Shown: piece after piece, positions 32,041-41,253 of the stretch
Numbering within the stretch: position 1 is the stretch's first letter
Layout of the letters: the number at the start of each line of letters is the position of its first letter
Program-made: the position numbers and the translations under genes
Notes under the pieces: model-generated
The model's database searches: none
Seen by the model: the letters and a program-made list of their open reading frames with translations, nothing else
Told to the model about the DNA's origin: nothing
Source of the DNA: Streptomyces sp. NBS 14/10
GTDB lineage: Bacteria; Actinomycetota; Actinomycetes; Streptomycetales; Streptomycetaceae
NCBI RefSeq assembly: GCF_002224125.1
Contig: NZ_NCSM01000081.1
Location: 30,359 to 94,358 of the forward strand
DNA: 64,000 bases
Direction of reading: 5' to 3'

Positions 32041-32922
32041 ATGACGACAGGCAGCGGCACCGCCCCGGCGCAACCGGCGGCGACAACGACGCGTGCCGCG
32101 GCGTCGCCCGCGGCACCCGCCACACCGGCACCCGCCACACCGGCGGCCACCGCGCCGACTTCCGACACGCCGGAGGCCGACGCCGCCCCGGCGGCCGCGG
32201 CGCGCCGCGCCACGCGTCCCGCGTATCGCAGGCTCAGCGTGGAGGAGCGGCGGGCTCAGCTGATCGCCGCCGCGCTCGGGCTGTTCGCCCATCGCGCGCC
32301 CGAGGACGTCTCGCTGGACGACGTGGCCACCGCCGCCGGGGCCTCCCGGCCGCTGGTCTACCGCTACTTTCCCGGTGGCAAGCAGCAGTTGTACGAGGCG
32401 GCGCTGCGCAGCGCCGCCGATGAGCTGGAACTGTGCTTCGCCGAGCCCCGGAGCGGCCCGCTCACCGTACGGCTGCGCCGGGGGCTCGACCGCTATCTCG
32501 CCTTCGTGGACGAGCGCGACGCCGGGTTCAGCGCGCTGCTGCAGGGCGGCAGCGTCGCCGACACCTCGCGGACCAACGCGATCGTGGACGAGGTGCGGCG
32601 CGCCGCGGCCGATCAGATCCTGCTCCATCTGGAGGTGGCGGAACCGAGCCCGCGGCTGCGGATGATGGTGCGCACCTGGATCACCGCGGTCGAGGCCGCC
32701 TCGCTGATGTGGCTGGACGAAGGCAAGCAGCCGCCGATGGCGCAGCTGCGCGACTGGCTCGTGGACCACTTCGTCGCGCTGATGGCCGCCACGAGCGCGA
32801 GCGACCCGCAGACGGCGCGGGTGCTGCGCGCGGCGCTGGCGCTGGAGACGGCGGAGGGGCAGGCCGGGGCGCTGGCCCGGCGCGTGATGCCGGTGCTCGG
32901 CGACGCCTCCCACCTGCTGTGA
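32041..32922 (+). CDS. TetR-family regulator
   Basis: A 293-residue repressor. The helix-turn-helix is [53 protein letters not shown] (residues about 69-121). The ligand domain follows, with [29 protein letters not shown]. The first 60 residues are an Ala/Pro/Thr-rich low-complexity extension ([17 protein letters not shown]) not found in the fold. It is probably co-transcribed with the AurF-type gene and may repress that promoter. Confidence 0.85.
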   Translation: MTTGSGTAPAQPAATTTRAAASPAAPATPAPATPAATAPTSDTPEADAAPAAAARRATRPAYRRLSVEERRAQLIAAALGLFAHRAPEDVSLDDVATAAGASRPLVYRYFPGGKQQLYEAALRSAADELELCFAEPRSGPLTVRLRRGLDRYLAFVDERDAGFSALLQGGSVADTSRTNAIVDEVRRAAADQILLHLEVAEPSPRLRMMVRTWITAVEAASLMWLDEGKQPPMAQLRDWLVDHFVALMAATSASDPQTARVLRAALALETAEGQAGALARRVMPVLGDASHLL

Positions 32923-32932
32923 GACTGGGCCG

Positions 32933-33199
32933 GTGAGAAGCGAGGAGACGCCCTTCGTGGGCGGGCCGCTGGACGGCCGGGTGCTGCCGGTGCTGGTCGG
33001 GATGACCGGGCAGCCGCCGAAGACGTACGAGGTGCCGGTGCCGGACGAGGGCGGCGGCCCGCCGACGGTGTACGTCTACCGCCGGGTGCCGGCCGCCACA
33101 TCGCGGCGGCTGGGGCTGGTGCGCGGGTGGCGGTACGAGTACGACCCGGAGGGCAAGGCGCAGGGCGGGCTGAAATGGCCCTGGTCAAAGCCCGGCTGA
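32933..33199 (+). CDS. Small hypothetical protein
   Basis: An 88-residue protein starting GTG 32933 (reading [23 protein letters not shown]), only 10 bases after the TetR stop. The body is beta-rich with [23 protein letters not shown]. No motif recognised. The ribosome site is weak, but the codon pattern and the adjacency support it. Confidence 0.55.
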   Translation: MRSEETPFVGGPLDGRVLPVLVGMTGQPPKTYEVPVPDEGGGPPTVYVYRRVPAATSRRLGLVRGWRYEYDPEGKAQGGLKWPWSKPG

Positions 33200-33391
33200 C
33201 GGCACGCCAACAGCTACGGCCGCACCGCCCGATGCCACCACCGCTCGTACAGGCATACGACGGAACGGGCGCGCGGATCGACCGCCGGACGGGTGACCGT
33301 ATTGACCCGACTCGCGGATAATTTCCTGAATATACGACTGGCCATGTCACGATCGCCCCGAGGTCGACTCGTCGAGCCCGGAGGTGAACCC

Positions 33392-34795
33392 GTGTCAGGA
33401 CGCATCGTGCGATCTGTCTGCGCGGCGGCGCTGACCGCGGCCACCGCGCTGGCCGCGCCCGTCCCGTCGGCGCCGGCCGCCGCCGCGCCCGTGCCCGCCC
33501 CCGCCCCCGCCCCCGCGCCCGCCGAGCAGTCGGTCGCGGAGCTGCTGACGCAGCTCAAGACGCTGTACCGCAAGGCCGAGGAAGCGAGCGAGGCGTACAA
33601 CGCCACCGAGGAGAAGCTGCGCAAGCAGCGCGCCAAGACCCGGGCGCTGACCGCCGCCCTCGTCCGTACCCGCGCCCACCTCGCCATCAGCCACGACGAG
33701 GCGGGGCAGCTGGCCCGCGAGCAGTACCAGGGCCGCACCCAGCTCTCCTCGTACCACTTCCTGATGGCGCTGCTGTCCCGGAGCCCGGACCAGGTCACCG
33801 AGCAGACGCGCGAGCTCGGCCGGGCCGCCGACCGCCAGGCGATCCTCGTCGAGCGGCTGACCAGAGGGGAGGCACATGCGGAAAGGCTCGCCAAGCAGGG
33901 CCGGGCCGCGCTGAAGAAACAGCTGTCCCTCGCGGCCAAACGGAAGAAACAGCGGGACAAGGTCGAAAAACGCCTCACCGCCATCGAACGGACCCTGGCC
34001 TCATTGACCCTCCGCCAGCTGCGCGAGCTGCAGGAGCGGGAGTACGAGGAGACCGAGCGGGCACAGCGGGAACTGCTCGCCTCCGGGGTCCTCGACCCGC
34101 CGGTGGACGACACCACGGGCGACCCATGGGATATCGACACCGGCGGCCGCACCAACCGCGGCAGAGCCCCCGACCCCAAGGCCGAAGACATCCCGTCGGA
34201 CACGCCACCCGTTACCCCGTCCGATGCTCCCTCCGACACCCCGCCGGACGCCGCCGCGGACCCCGAGGACACCGGCACCGCCCCGGAGCCAAAACCAGAG
34301 CCAAAGCCGGAGCAGGAACCCGAGCCGGAGCCGGAGGAGAGCGAGGAACCGCCCACGCAGGGCAAGGAGCCCCCTCGTAAGACGCCCGGCCACCGCCGCA
34401 CACCCCACCGCCCCTCCGCCTCCGTGATGGCCGGGCAGCGGGCGCTGAAGTATGCGCTGAACCAGATCGGCAAACCGTATGTCTGGGGCGCGGAGGGGCC
34501 GGGCTCCTTCGACTGCTCGGGGCTGACCTACCAGGCGTGGGCGCACGCCGGACGGTCCATTCCGCGCACCAGCCAGGAGCAGTGGCGCCGCCTGCCTCGG
34601 GTGAAACTCAACGAGCTGCGCCCCGGCGACCTGGTGGTCTACTTCAAGGGCGCCAGCCATGTGGCCATCTACGCGGGCAACGGCATGGTGGTGCAGGCCC
34701 CGCGCCCGGGCGGCCGGGTCAAGCTGTCCCCGCTCGCCTCCAATCCGCTGCGCGGCGCCGTACGCCCGACAGCGCGCGGCAAGACCAAGGGCTGA
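33392..34795 (+). CDS. Secreted NlpC/P60 cell-wall endopeptidase
   Basis: A 467-residue exported peptidoglycan hydrolase. Signal peptide (about 1-35, VRSVCAAALTAATALAAPVPSAPAAA); a long coiled-coil region (about 45-240, EELLTQLKTLYRKAEEASEAY and following) typical of RipA/CwlO-like enzymes; a Pro/Glu/Lys-rich linker; and a C-terminal NlpC/P60 domain with the catalytic Cys in GSFDCSGLTYQAW, His in ASHVAIYAGNG. The D-glutamyl-diaminopimelate bond is the usual target. GTG 33392 follows GGAGGTG. A c-di-AMP riboswitch often precedes such genes but none is evident in 33200-33391. Confidence 0.9.
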   Translation: MSGRIVRSVCAAALTAATALAAPVPSAPAAAAPVPAPAPAPAPAEQSVAELLTQLKTLYRKAEEASEAYNATEEKLRKQRAKTRALTAALVRTRAHLAISHDEAGQLAREQYQGRTQLSSYHFLMALLSRSPDQVTEQTRELGRAADRQAILVERLTRGEAHAERLAKQGRAALKKQLSLAAKRKKQRDKVEKRLTAIERTLASLTLRQLRELQEREYEETERAQRELLASGVLDPPVDDTTGDPWDIDTGGRTNRGRAPDPKAEDIPSDTPPVTPSDAPSDTPPDAAADPEDTGTAPEPKPEPKPEQEPEPEPEESEEPPTQGKEPPRKTPGHRRTPHRPSASVMAGQRALKYALNQIGKPYVWGAEGPGSFDCSGLTYQAWAHAGRSIPRTSQEQWRRLPRVKLNELRPGDLVVYFKGASHVAIYAGNGMVVQAPRPGGRVKLSPLASNPLRGAVRPTARGKTKG

Positions 34796-34796
34796 C

Positions 34797-36179
34797 TCAG
34801 CCGACCTGCTCAGCGGCCTCGCTGGCCGCGTCAAGCGCATCGGCCGTATCAACCGCGTCGGCCGCATCGGCTCCCGCGTCCTCGGCGCCCCCGGCGTCCT
34901 CGGCCTCCTCGGCGGCACCCGCCGCCTCCGCCTCCGCCTCCTCCGCCTGCTCCAGGTACGCCGCGGTCTTGTCCGGCTCGTAGAAGAAGTTCTCGAAGTC
35001 GGCCGGGTCGTCGAAGCCGTTGGCGAAGCGGTGGGCGACCGCGGGCAGTTGGCCCGCCGCGCCCAGGAGGCGCACGATGTGGTCGGGTGGCGGGGCCAGC
35101 ATCGCGTTCGTCCACTTGGTCACATGCCGCGCCGTCGCCCAGAACCGCGCGAAGGTCCCCCGCATCCAGGCCTCGTCGAAGGGCCGGTCGCCGTGTTCGA
35201 CGATGCTCGCGAGATACGAGGCGGCGCATTTGGCCGCGGAGTTGGAGCCCTGCCCCGTGAGCGGGTCGTTGGTGACCACGACATCGGCCACCCCGAGGAC
35301 GAGCCCGCCGCCCGGCAGCCGGCCGATGGGGTCGCGGACGGTCGGGGTGTAGCGCCCGGACAGCGTGCCGCCCGCGTCCGTCAGCTCGACCCGGGTGGCC
35401 CGCCCGTACTCCCAGGGCGTGAACCACTCCATCAGCTCCAGGGTCAGGGCCAGATGCTCGGAGGGGTCGGTGACGCCGTCGAAGACATCGGCGGGGCCGC
35501 CGGGGATGGCCTCCCAGAACAGGATGTCGGCCCGCCCGGAGGTGGTGAGGGCGGGCATCACGTACAGCTCGCCCACGTCGGGCACCAGATTGCAGCGCAC
35601 CGCTTCGAGGTCGGGGTGTTCCAGCCGGGGGGCGAGGCCGTGGACATAGGCGACGGCGAGGGCGCGCTGCGGGGAGGTGTACGGGGAGCGGGCGGCGTCC
35701 CGGCCGAAGAGGGAGCCCAGTTCGCCCTTGCCCGCCGCGACCAGCACCAAGTCGTACCGCTCCGCGAGGAAGTCGACGTCGGAGACGGCCGCGCCGTGGA
35801 TGACCAGCCGGCCGCCGCGCCGCTCGAAGGCGTCCATCCAGCCGGCCATCTTCAGCCGCTGGTCGACGGACTGGGCGTAGCCGTCCAGCTCGCCGACCCA
35901 GTCGACCAGGCGTGGATGTCCCAGCGGGGTGACGGGGCCGGCGACCGAGACGCCCAGGCCCTGGATGCGCGGGGCCTGCTCCTCCCAGAAGTTGATCTCC
36001 AGATCGCGCTCATGCTGCAGCGCGGTGTGGAACATGCACTGGGTGGACATCACGCGGCCGACGCGGATCTCGTCGGCCGTGCGGTTGGACATCAAGGTGA
36101 CCTCGTACCCCTGGGCCTGGAGCCCCAGGGCGAGTTGGAGCCCGGACTGACCGGCCCCGACGATGAGCATCCTGCGCAT
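34797..36179 (-). CDS. Styrene-monooxygenase-like flavoprotein
   Basis: A 460-residue FAD-dependent monooxygenase. It opens MRRMLIVGAGQSGLQLALGLQAQGYEVTLM (dinucleotide fold); later YDLVLVAAGKGELGSLF and GLVLGVADVVVTNDPLTGQGSNSAAKCA match the StyA type, which uses a separate flavin reductase to epoxidise styrene or indole. The last 55 residues are an Ala/Glu/Asp-rich tail (EEAEAEAAGAAEEAEDAGG). It starts 12 bases after the CvnD stop and so appears to be the fifth gene of the conservon operon. No reductase gene is nearby. Confidence 0.8.
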   Translation of the reverse strand: MRRMLIVGAGQSGLQLALGLQAQGYEVTLMSNRTADEIRVGRVMSTQCMFHTALQHERDLEINFWEEQAPRIQGLGVSVAGPVTPLGHPRLVDWVGELDGYAQSVDQRLKMAGWMDAFERRGGRLVIHGAAVSDVDFLAERYDLVLVAAGKGELGSLFGRDAARSPYTSPQRALAVAYVHGLAPRLEHPDLEAVRCNLVPDVGELYVMPALTTSGRADILFWEAIPGGPADVFDGVTDPSEHLALTLELMEWFTPWEYGRATRVELTDAGGTLSGRYTPTVRDPIGRLPGGGLVLGVADVVVTNDPLTGQGSNSAAKCAASYLASIVEHGDRPFDEAWMRGTFARFWATARHVTKWTNAMLAPPPDHIVRLLGAAGQLPAVAHRFANGFDDPADFENFFYEPDKTAAYLEQAEEAEAEAAGAAEEAEDAGGAEDAGADAADAVDTADALDAASEAAEQVG

Positions 36180-36191
36180 GGCGGGGCCGGG

Positions 36192-36845
36192 TCACTCGGG
36201 CGAGATGTCCACGGCGAACCTCACCAGCGCCAGCAGTGCGTCGACCGTCGAGATGCGATTGCGGGCATCCATGATCACCACGGGCACCTTCGCCGGCACG
36301 GACAGCGCGTCCCGCACGTCCTCCGGCTCGTACACCGGGGTCCCCTGGAAGTGGTTGACCGCGATGACGTACGGCAGCCCGCAGCTCTCGAAGTAGTCCA
36401 GCGCCGGGAAGCTGTCCTCCAGGCGGCGGGTGTCGACCATCACCACGGCGCCGATCGCGCCGCGCATCAGGTCGTCCCACATGAACCAGAACCGCTGCTG
36501 GCCCGGTGTGCCGAAGAGATACAGCACCAGGTCGGAGTCGAGCGTGATCCGGCCGAAGTCCATCGCGACCGTCGTGGTCAGCTTCTGCGGGGTCGCGGCG
36601 AGATCGTCCACGTTCTCGCTGGCCCGCGTCATCAGCGCCTCGGTCTGCAGCGGTGTGATCTCCGAGACCGAACTCACGAATGTCGTCTTGCCGACACCGA
36701 AACCCCCCGCGATGACGATCTTGGTGGCGATGGGCGCCCGCGAACGGTCGTCCTGCCACCCCTGGAGCGCCTCGTCGGCCCCCGGTATCTTCGGCACCCG
36801 TGTCGGTGCCGCCGTCATCGTCGTCTCAGAGTCTGCGAAGTCCAC
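36192..36845 (-). CDS. cvnD: CvnD: Ras-like small GTPase of conservon
   Basis: A 217-residue P-loop GTPase. G1 KIVIAGGFGVGKTTFVSSVSEI, G3 LVLYLFGTPGQQRFWFMWDDL, and G4 region VIAVNHFQGTPVYEPEDV (NxxD-type partly altered). CvnD proteins belong to the MglA-like group and dock with CvnB on the CvnA kinase at the membrane. GTG 36845 has AAAGG upstream and overlaps CvnC by 20 bases; ATG 36818 is a weaker alternative. Confidence 0.92.
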   Translation of the reverse strand: MDFADSETTMTAAPTRVPKIPGADEALQGWQDDRSRAPIATKIVIAGGFGVGKTTFVSSVSEITPLQTEALMTRASENVDDLAATPQKLTTTVAMDFGRITLDSDLVLYLFGTPGQQRFWFMWDDLMRGAIGAVVMVDTRRLEDSFPALDYFESCGLPYVIAVNHFQGTPVYEPEDVRDALSVPAKVPVVIMDARNRISTVDALLALVRFAVDISPE

Positions 36846-37203
36846 TGAGCACCCTTTCGAGCAACGCGCGATCCGGCTGTCCGGGGCCACGCCCCGTGCC
36901 GTACACGCGGATCTTTCCCTGGTCCGCGAGGTCGCTGAGCAACACGCGCACCACACCGAGCGGAATCTTGAGCAGCGCGGAGACCTCCGCGACCGAACGC
37001 ATCCGACGGCAGAGGTCGATGATGGCCCGGATCTCCGGCACCATCCGGGAGGCCGGCCCGCTGAGCGCGGGCTCGACCGCCCCGTCCGGGGTCTCCAGCG
37101 TGGCCACGAAGGTCTCGACCAGCAGCACATGGCCGGACCGGGTCCGGCCGCCGGTGAGCGAGTACGGACGTACGCGGGCGGCCTTGTAGGACGCCGACGT
37201 CAC
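36826..37203 (-). CDS. cvnC: CvnC: DUF742 protein of conservon
   Basis: A 125-residue DUF742 protein. The middle ETFVATLETPDGAVEPALSGPASRMVPEIRAIIDLCRRMRSVAEVSALLKIPLGVVRVLLSDLADQGKIRVY resembles a winged helix. GTG 37203 overlaps the CvnB stop (GTGA). CvnC takes part in the same heterocomplex as CvnA, B and D and can modulate the GTPase cycle. Confidence 0.92.
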   Translation of the reverse strand: MTSASYKAARVRPYSLTGGRTRSGHVLLVETFVATLETPDGAVEPALSGPASRMVPEIRAIIDLCRRMRSVAEVSALLKIPLGVVRVLLSDLADQGKIRVYGTGRGPGQPDRALLERVLSGLRRL

Positions 37204-37685
37204 TGCGCGGACTCCAGGGACCGGCGCAGTTCGGTACGGAGTTCGGGGGTGAGCACATGCCCGGCCCGGCCGACGAACAGCGCCATGTGGTACGCGACCA
37301 CGGTCATATCGCAGTCCGGTGTGGCGTGCACACCCAGCAGCGAGCCGTCGCTGATGGACATGACGAACAGACTGCCCTGGTCCATCGCGACCATCGTCTG
37401 CTTGACGACCCCGCCGTCCATCAGCTTGGCCGCGCCCAGCGTGAGGCTGCCGAGGCCGGAGACGATGGTGGCCAGGTCGGCGCTCGACCCCTTGGGGCCG
37501 TCCTGAGCCGTCGGGTCGGCGGCCGCCGCGGCGTGCCGCGCGTCCGAGGACAGCAGCATCAGCCCGTCGGAGGAGACGACGGCGACCGAACGGACGCCGG
37601 GGACCTCCTCGACCAGGTTCGACAGCAGCCAATGCAGATTACGGGCCTCGGAACTCAACCCATACGTGCTACTGGGCGCATTCAC
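37200..37685 (-). CDS. cvnB: CvnB: roadblock/LC7 protein of conservon
   Basis: A 161-residue roadblock/LC7 (MglB-like) protein: LHWLLSNLVEEVPGVRSVAVVSSDGLMLLSS, then KQTMVAMDQGSLFVMSISDGSLLGV. A low-complexity Ala/Gly/Ser loop lies near residues 50-68. GTG 37685 overlaps the CvnA stop by four bases. MglB-like proteins act as GTPase-activating or adaptor partners of the CvnD GTPase. Confidence 0.93.
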   Translation of the reverse strand: MNAPSSTYGLSSEARNLHWLLSNLVEEVPGVRSVAVVSSDGLMLLSSDARHAAAAADPTAQDGPKGSSADLATIVSGLGSLTLGAAKLMDGGVVKQTMVAMDQGSLFVMSISDGSLLGVHATPDCDMTVVAYHMALFVGRAGHVLTPELRTELRRSLESAQ

Positions 37686-40600
37686 CTGCGTGCCTCCTCA
37701 ACCGTGCCACCCTCGTCCTGCGCCCCCGATTGTCCCCGCTGCCGCTCCCCCGCCGCGCCGCGACTCGCGATTTCGGCCTCGGCATCGCGGCGTCCCTGGC
37801 GCGCGCCCTTCTGGAAACCGCCGAGCCTGCGCCGCAGTTCCTCGGCGTTCACCGCGCCCGTGCGCTCCTGGGGGTCGGTGTCCGGCAGAACCACGTTCTT
37901 CGGGGTGCGCTTGGGAAGTCCCTTGTCGGTGAGGCGCCTTCCGGGCGCCTCCGCCGCTTCTGCCGCTCCGACCGCTCCTGCCGCTTCCGGGGTTCGCTGG
38001 CCGGGCACTCCGGACAGCGCGGCCCCAGACCCGTCCGGGGTCGGCTGCCCGTCGTCGCCGGGACGGGTGTGCTCGGCGGGCTCGACCAGATACGCGCCGG
38101 TGACCGATCGCGTGGAGTCCGTGGGCTCGGCCGGTGCCGAACCCTCGACGGGCCCCCAGGCGTCGGCGCCGACGGGGCGGATGCCATGGCCGCCGATCGT
38201 GTCGCCGCCGCTCCGCTGGACCGGCCGGCGCGGGTCGGGGACCTGCTCGCCCCGGTGCCCGGAGAGCTGGATGGTCCGCTCGGCGGCCTCAACCAGGGGG
38301 TCCGGGGCCTGCTTCGGGGCGCGCCGCGGAAGCATGGGCAGCGTGCCGCCGTCCGACGGGCCCGGGGCCGGGTGGCCGCGCGGCGGGGTCGGATCGGGGG
38401 CCATCTCAAGGCCAGGGCCCGTCTCGACGCCACGGCCCGTCTCCAGGCCGGGGACGGCCGTCGCGGCGGAGTCCGCGGTCCGGGCGCGCGGCTCCTGGGC
38501 CGGGTGGTCGTCGGCCGGCGAGCCGGGCAGCGCCCCCACCGACGGTCCGAGCGCCGGGGTGGCCGACGATCCGGCTGCCGAGCCGACCGGCGATCCGGTC
38601 GGGGTCCCCTGGGGGTTCGCCGTCGTACGGGCCGGGCCGCCGGAGCCGTTCTCCGCGCCCGGGCGCGGCAGCCCCAGGCGCCCGCCGCGCCGGTGCGAGA
38701 GCGTCCGGGGCGACTCCAGATCGGCGGCGGAGGTCCCGGAGGCGGAGGCCCCGGCGAAGGCCGGACGGGACTGCCCCTGAAGGGTGTTGGAGTTGGCCTC
38801 GGCCACCGAGCCCGGAAAGCCCGGGAAGGCTGACAGCGAGGTGCCGCCGTACGAGGACCCCGCGGGGGCTGCGGGCGGCAGCCCGGTGCCGGGCGGACCG
38901 GCGGGCAGGATCTTCGTCGGGAGGACCACCACGGCCGCGACCCCGCCCGGCTTCTGCTCGCGCAGCTGCACCCGTACGCCGTGCCGCGCGGCCAGCCGGG
39001 TCACCACGTACAGGCCGAGCCCCAGCGGGTCCTCGGGCTGCGGGCCCTGGCAGTACTCCGGCACCGGGTCGGACAGCCGGTTGTTGAGCTCGACGAAGCG
39101 CTCGGGCGTCATGCCGATGCCCTCGTCCTGGACGGAGAGCATGACCTCGCCGCTCTCCAGCAGCCAGCCGGAGATCTGCACCAGGGTGTCCGGCGGCGAG
39201 AACGTCGTTGCGTTCTCCAGCAGCTCGGCGATCAGGTGGCTGATGCTGTCCGCCGCGTACCCGGCGACCTGGGCGTGCTGCGGCAGGGCCTGGATCTGCA
39301 CCCGGTCGTACCGCTCGACCTCGCTGATCGAGGCGCGCAGCACATCCAGCAGCGGCACCGGCCCCGGATGCGCGGCCTTGTTCTCGGAGCCCGCGATGAC
39401 CAGCAGGTTCTCGCCGTAGCGGCGCATTCCGGTGGCCAGGTGGTCGAGCTGGAAGAGGGTCTGGAGGCGGTCCGGGTCCTGCTCGCGCTCCTCCATCTCC
39501 TCGATGATGGTCAGCTGGCGCTCGATCAGGCCGAGGGTGCGCAGCGCCAGGCTGACGAAGCTGCCGTGGACGCGGGCGCGCAGACCGTCGAGGCGGGTGG
39601 AGACCTCGTCCCGCTCGCGGCGCAGCTCGGACCGCTCGTCGGCGAGCCGCCGCCGCTCGTCGACCAGGCGGGCCCGGTCGGCCTCCAGCTTCACGGCGCG
39701 CTCGTGCTCGCGCACCGCGGCCTGGTGCATCTGGTTGACGGCCCGTACGGCGTCCGCGAACTCGTCGTTGCGGCCCTTGAAGGCGATCGGCTCCTCGGCC
39801 ACCGGGTCGCCGGCCACCCGCCGCGCGCCGAGCCGCAGCGCGGCCAGCGGCCGGGTCAGCGAACGGGCGGCCTGGATGCTCATGCCGATGGCCAGCAGCA
39901 GACAGGCGCCGAGGATGCCGATGCCCACCTCGAGGTCGGTGACCTCGTCGTCGCGCAGCTTCTCCAGATGCTCGATCTCGGCGGTGGCCAGCGAGGACTC
40001 GACGCCGCGCATCCGGTCGATACGGGCGGACAGGCTGGCCTCGACGCGCTCGTCGCCCAGGAACAGATCGGTGTCGGAGAGCTGGGGCTGGTCGGTGAGG
40101 CGGGCGATATAGCGCTCGGCGGCGGTGACCTCGGTGCCGTTGACGGTGCGGGCGTAGCGGTCGCGGACGGAGGCGGGCGCGAGCTGGTTGAAGTCGGAGA
40201 GCGCGGACTGCTCGCGGACGTTGGTCCGCTGGGCCGCCGAGGTGAGCTTGGGCTGGGCGCCGCCCGCGGCGAGCGCGCCGAGCAGCAGCCCGCGGGTGGC
40301 GGACGCCTCTTCCGTGGCGCGGCCGAGGGGGGCCAGCGCGGCCGCGGAGCCGTCGTCGGCGCCGTCCCGGAGCTTGCGGGCCAGGGTGTCGGCGAGGCCG
40401 CCGAGGGCCTGGATGGTCTCGGTGTAGCTCTCGTACACATCCAGCGCCGAGCCGCTGCCGGTCAGCGCCTGCTGCCGGACCTTGGGCAGCGCGTCCAGCA
40501 GCCGCCGCACCTCGGCCGGGGTGCCCGGACCGACCTCCTTGACCTGTCGGTCCACCCGGGCCCGCTGGCTCTCGGAGACACCGGCGCCGGAGGCGGAGTT

Positions 40601-40906
40601 ACGGCCGGCCGCGACGTACTCGATCATGGCGTCGCGCTCATCGGCGAGGGCGTGGGCGAGGGTCACCGCGCCGCGGTTGGTCTCGGCGAGGTCGACGAGC
40701 TCCTGGGCGTCGGTGGTGTCGTCCAGTGCGCTGAGGACAGCAGGGGCTCCAGCGCCGAGGACGGCCAGCGAGACGACGGCGACGGACACGGCCAGCCGGT
40801 TACGGACCCGTGCGGTGCTGCGCTGCGGCGACGCCTCCTGCTGGTCCTGCCGGGGTGGCTCGCCGCCCTGCTCATGGTTGCTGCCCCGAAGCCGCTTCTT
40901 CCGCAC
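37682..40906 (-). CDS. cvnA: CvnA: membrane sensor kinase-like protein of conservon
   Basis: A 1074-residue protein. TM1 about residues 37-60; extracellular helical (nitrate/NIT-like) sensor about 61-325; TM2 about 326-346; HAMP about 347-400; coiled coil about 400-440; ATPase domain with N-box SHLIAELLENATTFSPP (560s), DEGIGM (594-599) and DPLGLGLYV (626-634). A 400-residue Pro/Gly/Arg-rich tail follows. Starts GTG 40906. CvnA nucleates a G-protein-like complex with CvnB-D that regulates development or secondary metabolism in Streptomyces; the signal for this copy is unknown. Confidence 0.92.
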   Translation of the reverse strand: MRKKRLRGSNHEQGGEPPRQDQQEASPQRSTARVRNRLAVSVAVVSLAVLGAGAPAVLSALDDTTDAQELVDLAETNRGAVTLAHALADERDAMIEYVAAGRNSASGAGVSESQRARVDRQVKEVGPGTPAEVRRLLDALPKVRQQALTGSGSALDVYESYTETIQALGGLADTLARKLRDGADDGSAAALAPLGRATEEASATRGLLLGALAAGGAQPKLTSAAQRTNVREQSALSDFNQLAPASVRDRYARTVNGTEVTAAERYIARLTDQPQLSDTDLFLGDERVEASLSARIDRMRGVESSLATAEIEHLEKLRDDEVTDLEVGIGILGACLLLAIGMSIQAARSLTRPLAALRLGARRVAGDPVAEEPIAFKGRNDEFADAVRAVNQMHQAAVREHERAVKLEADRARLVDERRRLADERSELRRERDEVSTRLDGLRARVHGSFVSLALRTLGLIERQLTIIEEMEEREQDPDRLQTLFQLDHLATGMRRYGENLLVIAGSENKAAHPGPVPLLDVLRASISEVERYDRVQIQALPQHAQVAGYAADSISHLIAELLENATTFSPPDTLVQISGWLLESGEVMLSVQDEGIGMTPERFVELNNRLSDPVPEYCQGPQPEDPLGLGLYVVTRLAARHGVRVQLREQKPGGVAAVVVLPTKILPAGPPGTGLPPAAPAGSSYGGTSLSAFPGFPGSVAEANSNTLQGQSRPAFAGASASGTSAADLESPRTLSHRRGGRLGLPRPGAENGSGGPARTTANPQGTPTGSPVGSAAGSSATPALGPSVGALPGSPADDHPAQEPRARTADSAATAVPGLETGRGVETGPGLEMAPDPTPPRGHPAPGPSDGGTLPMLPRRAPKQAPDPLVEAAERTIQLSGHRGEQVPDPRRPVQRSGGDTIGGHGIRPVGADAWGPVEGSAPAEPTDSTRSVTGAYLVEPAEHTRPGDDGQPTPDGSGAALSGVPGQRTPEAAGAVGAAEAAEAPGRRLTDKGLPKRTPKNVVLPDTDPQERTGAVNAEELRRRLGGFQKGARQGRRDAEAEIASRGAAGERQRGQSGAQDEGGTVEEARR

Positions 40907-41253
40907 CGGTGCTCACAATCTCTTCTCGCCCGACCCACTGTGGTTCAGAGGTGACGACGGTTCAACAATTGTGTGTTTCCCCACCTCTGGTAGGGGTTCC
41001 GACCCTTTCAGGACGACTTAGGGACGGGCATACATCACCCACCCCACCGCCCGAACGAGTGAACCGCATTGCGTAGTTGACCACCAAACTTCGGTCGCGG
41101 GCCATACCCTCCTTCAACCTTTCACGGGTTGGAAATCACCAGACCTCCTGGGAAGATGCTCCCTCACAGATTCCCGCAACCGTCAATTCCGGCCAAGCCC
41201 GGACAAGCGGGGCGACTCGGGGGTGACGGACCCCGATCCGGCAGACTGGCCGG
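40907..41253. other. Divergent promoter region for conservon and PP2C gene
   Basis: 347 bases without a gene. It contains AT-richer stretches and a CAATTG palindrome near 40964-40972, plausible promoter DNA for the cvn operon, but no operator, riboswitch or terminator could be defined by eye. Confidence 0.5.

Noticed and set aside
31021..32913. 630-codon open frame on the - strand
   Set aside because: Opposite the AurF-type and TetR genes, which have clear family motifs.
33200..33391. c-di-AMP (ydaO) riboswitch before the NlpC/P60 gene
   Set aside because: Often present before such genes in Streptomyces, but I could not find the conserved core here.
34659..36848. 729-codon open frame on the + strand
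   Set aside because: Opposite the flavoprotein and CvnD; composition is Gly/Arg/Val-rich without motifs.
38981..40954. 657-codon open frame on the + strand
   Set aside because: Antisense to CvnA, which has full domain support.
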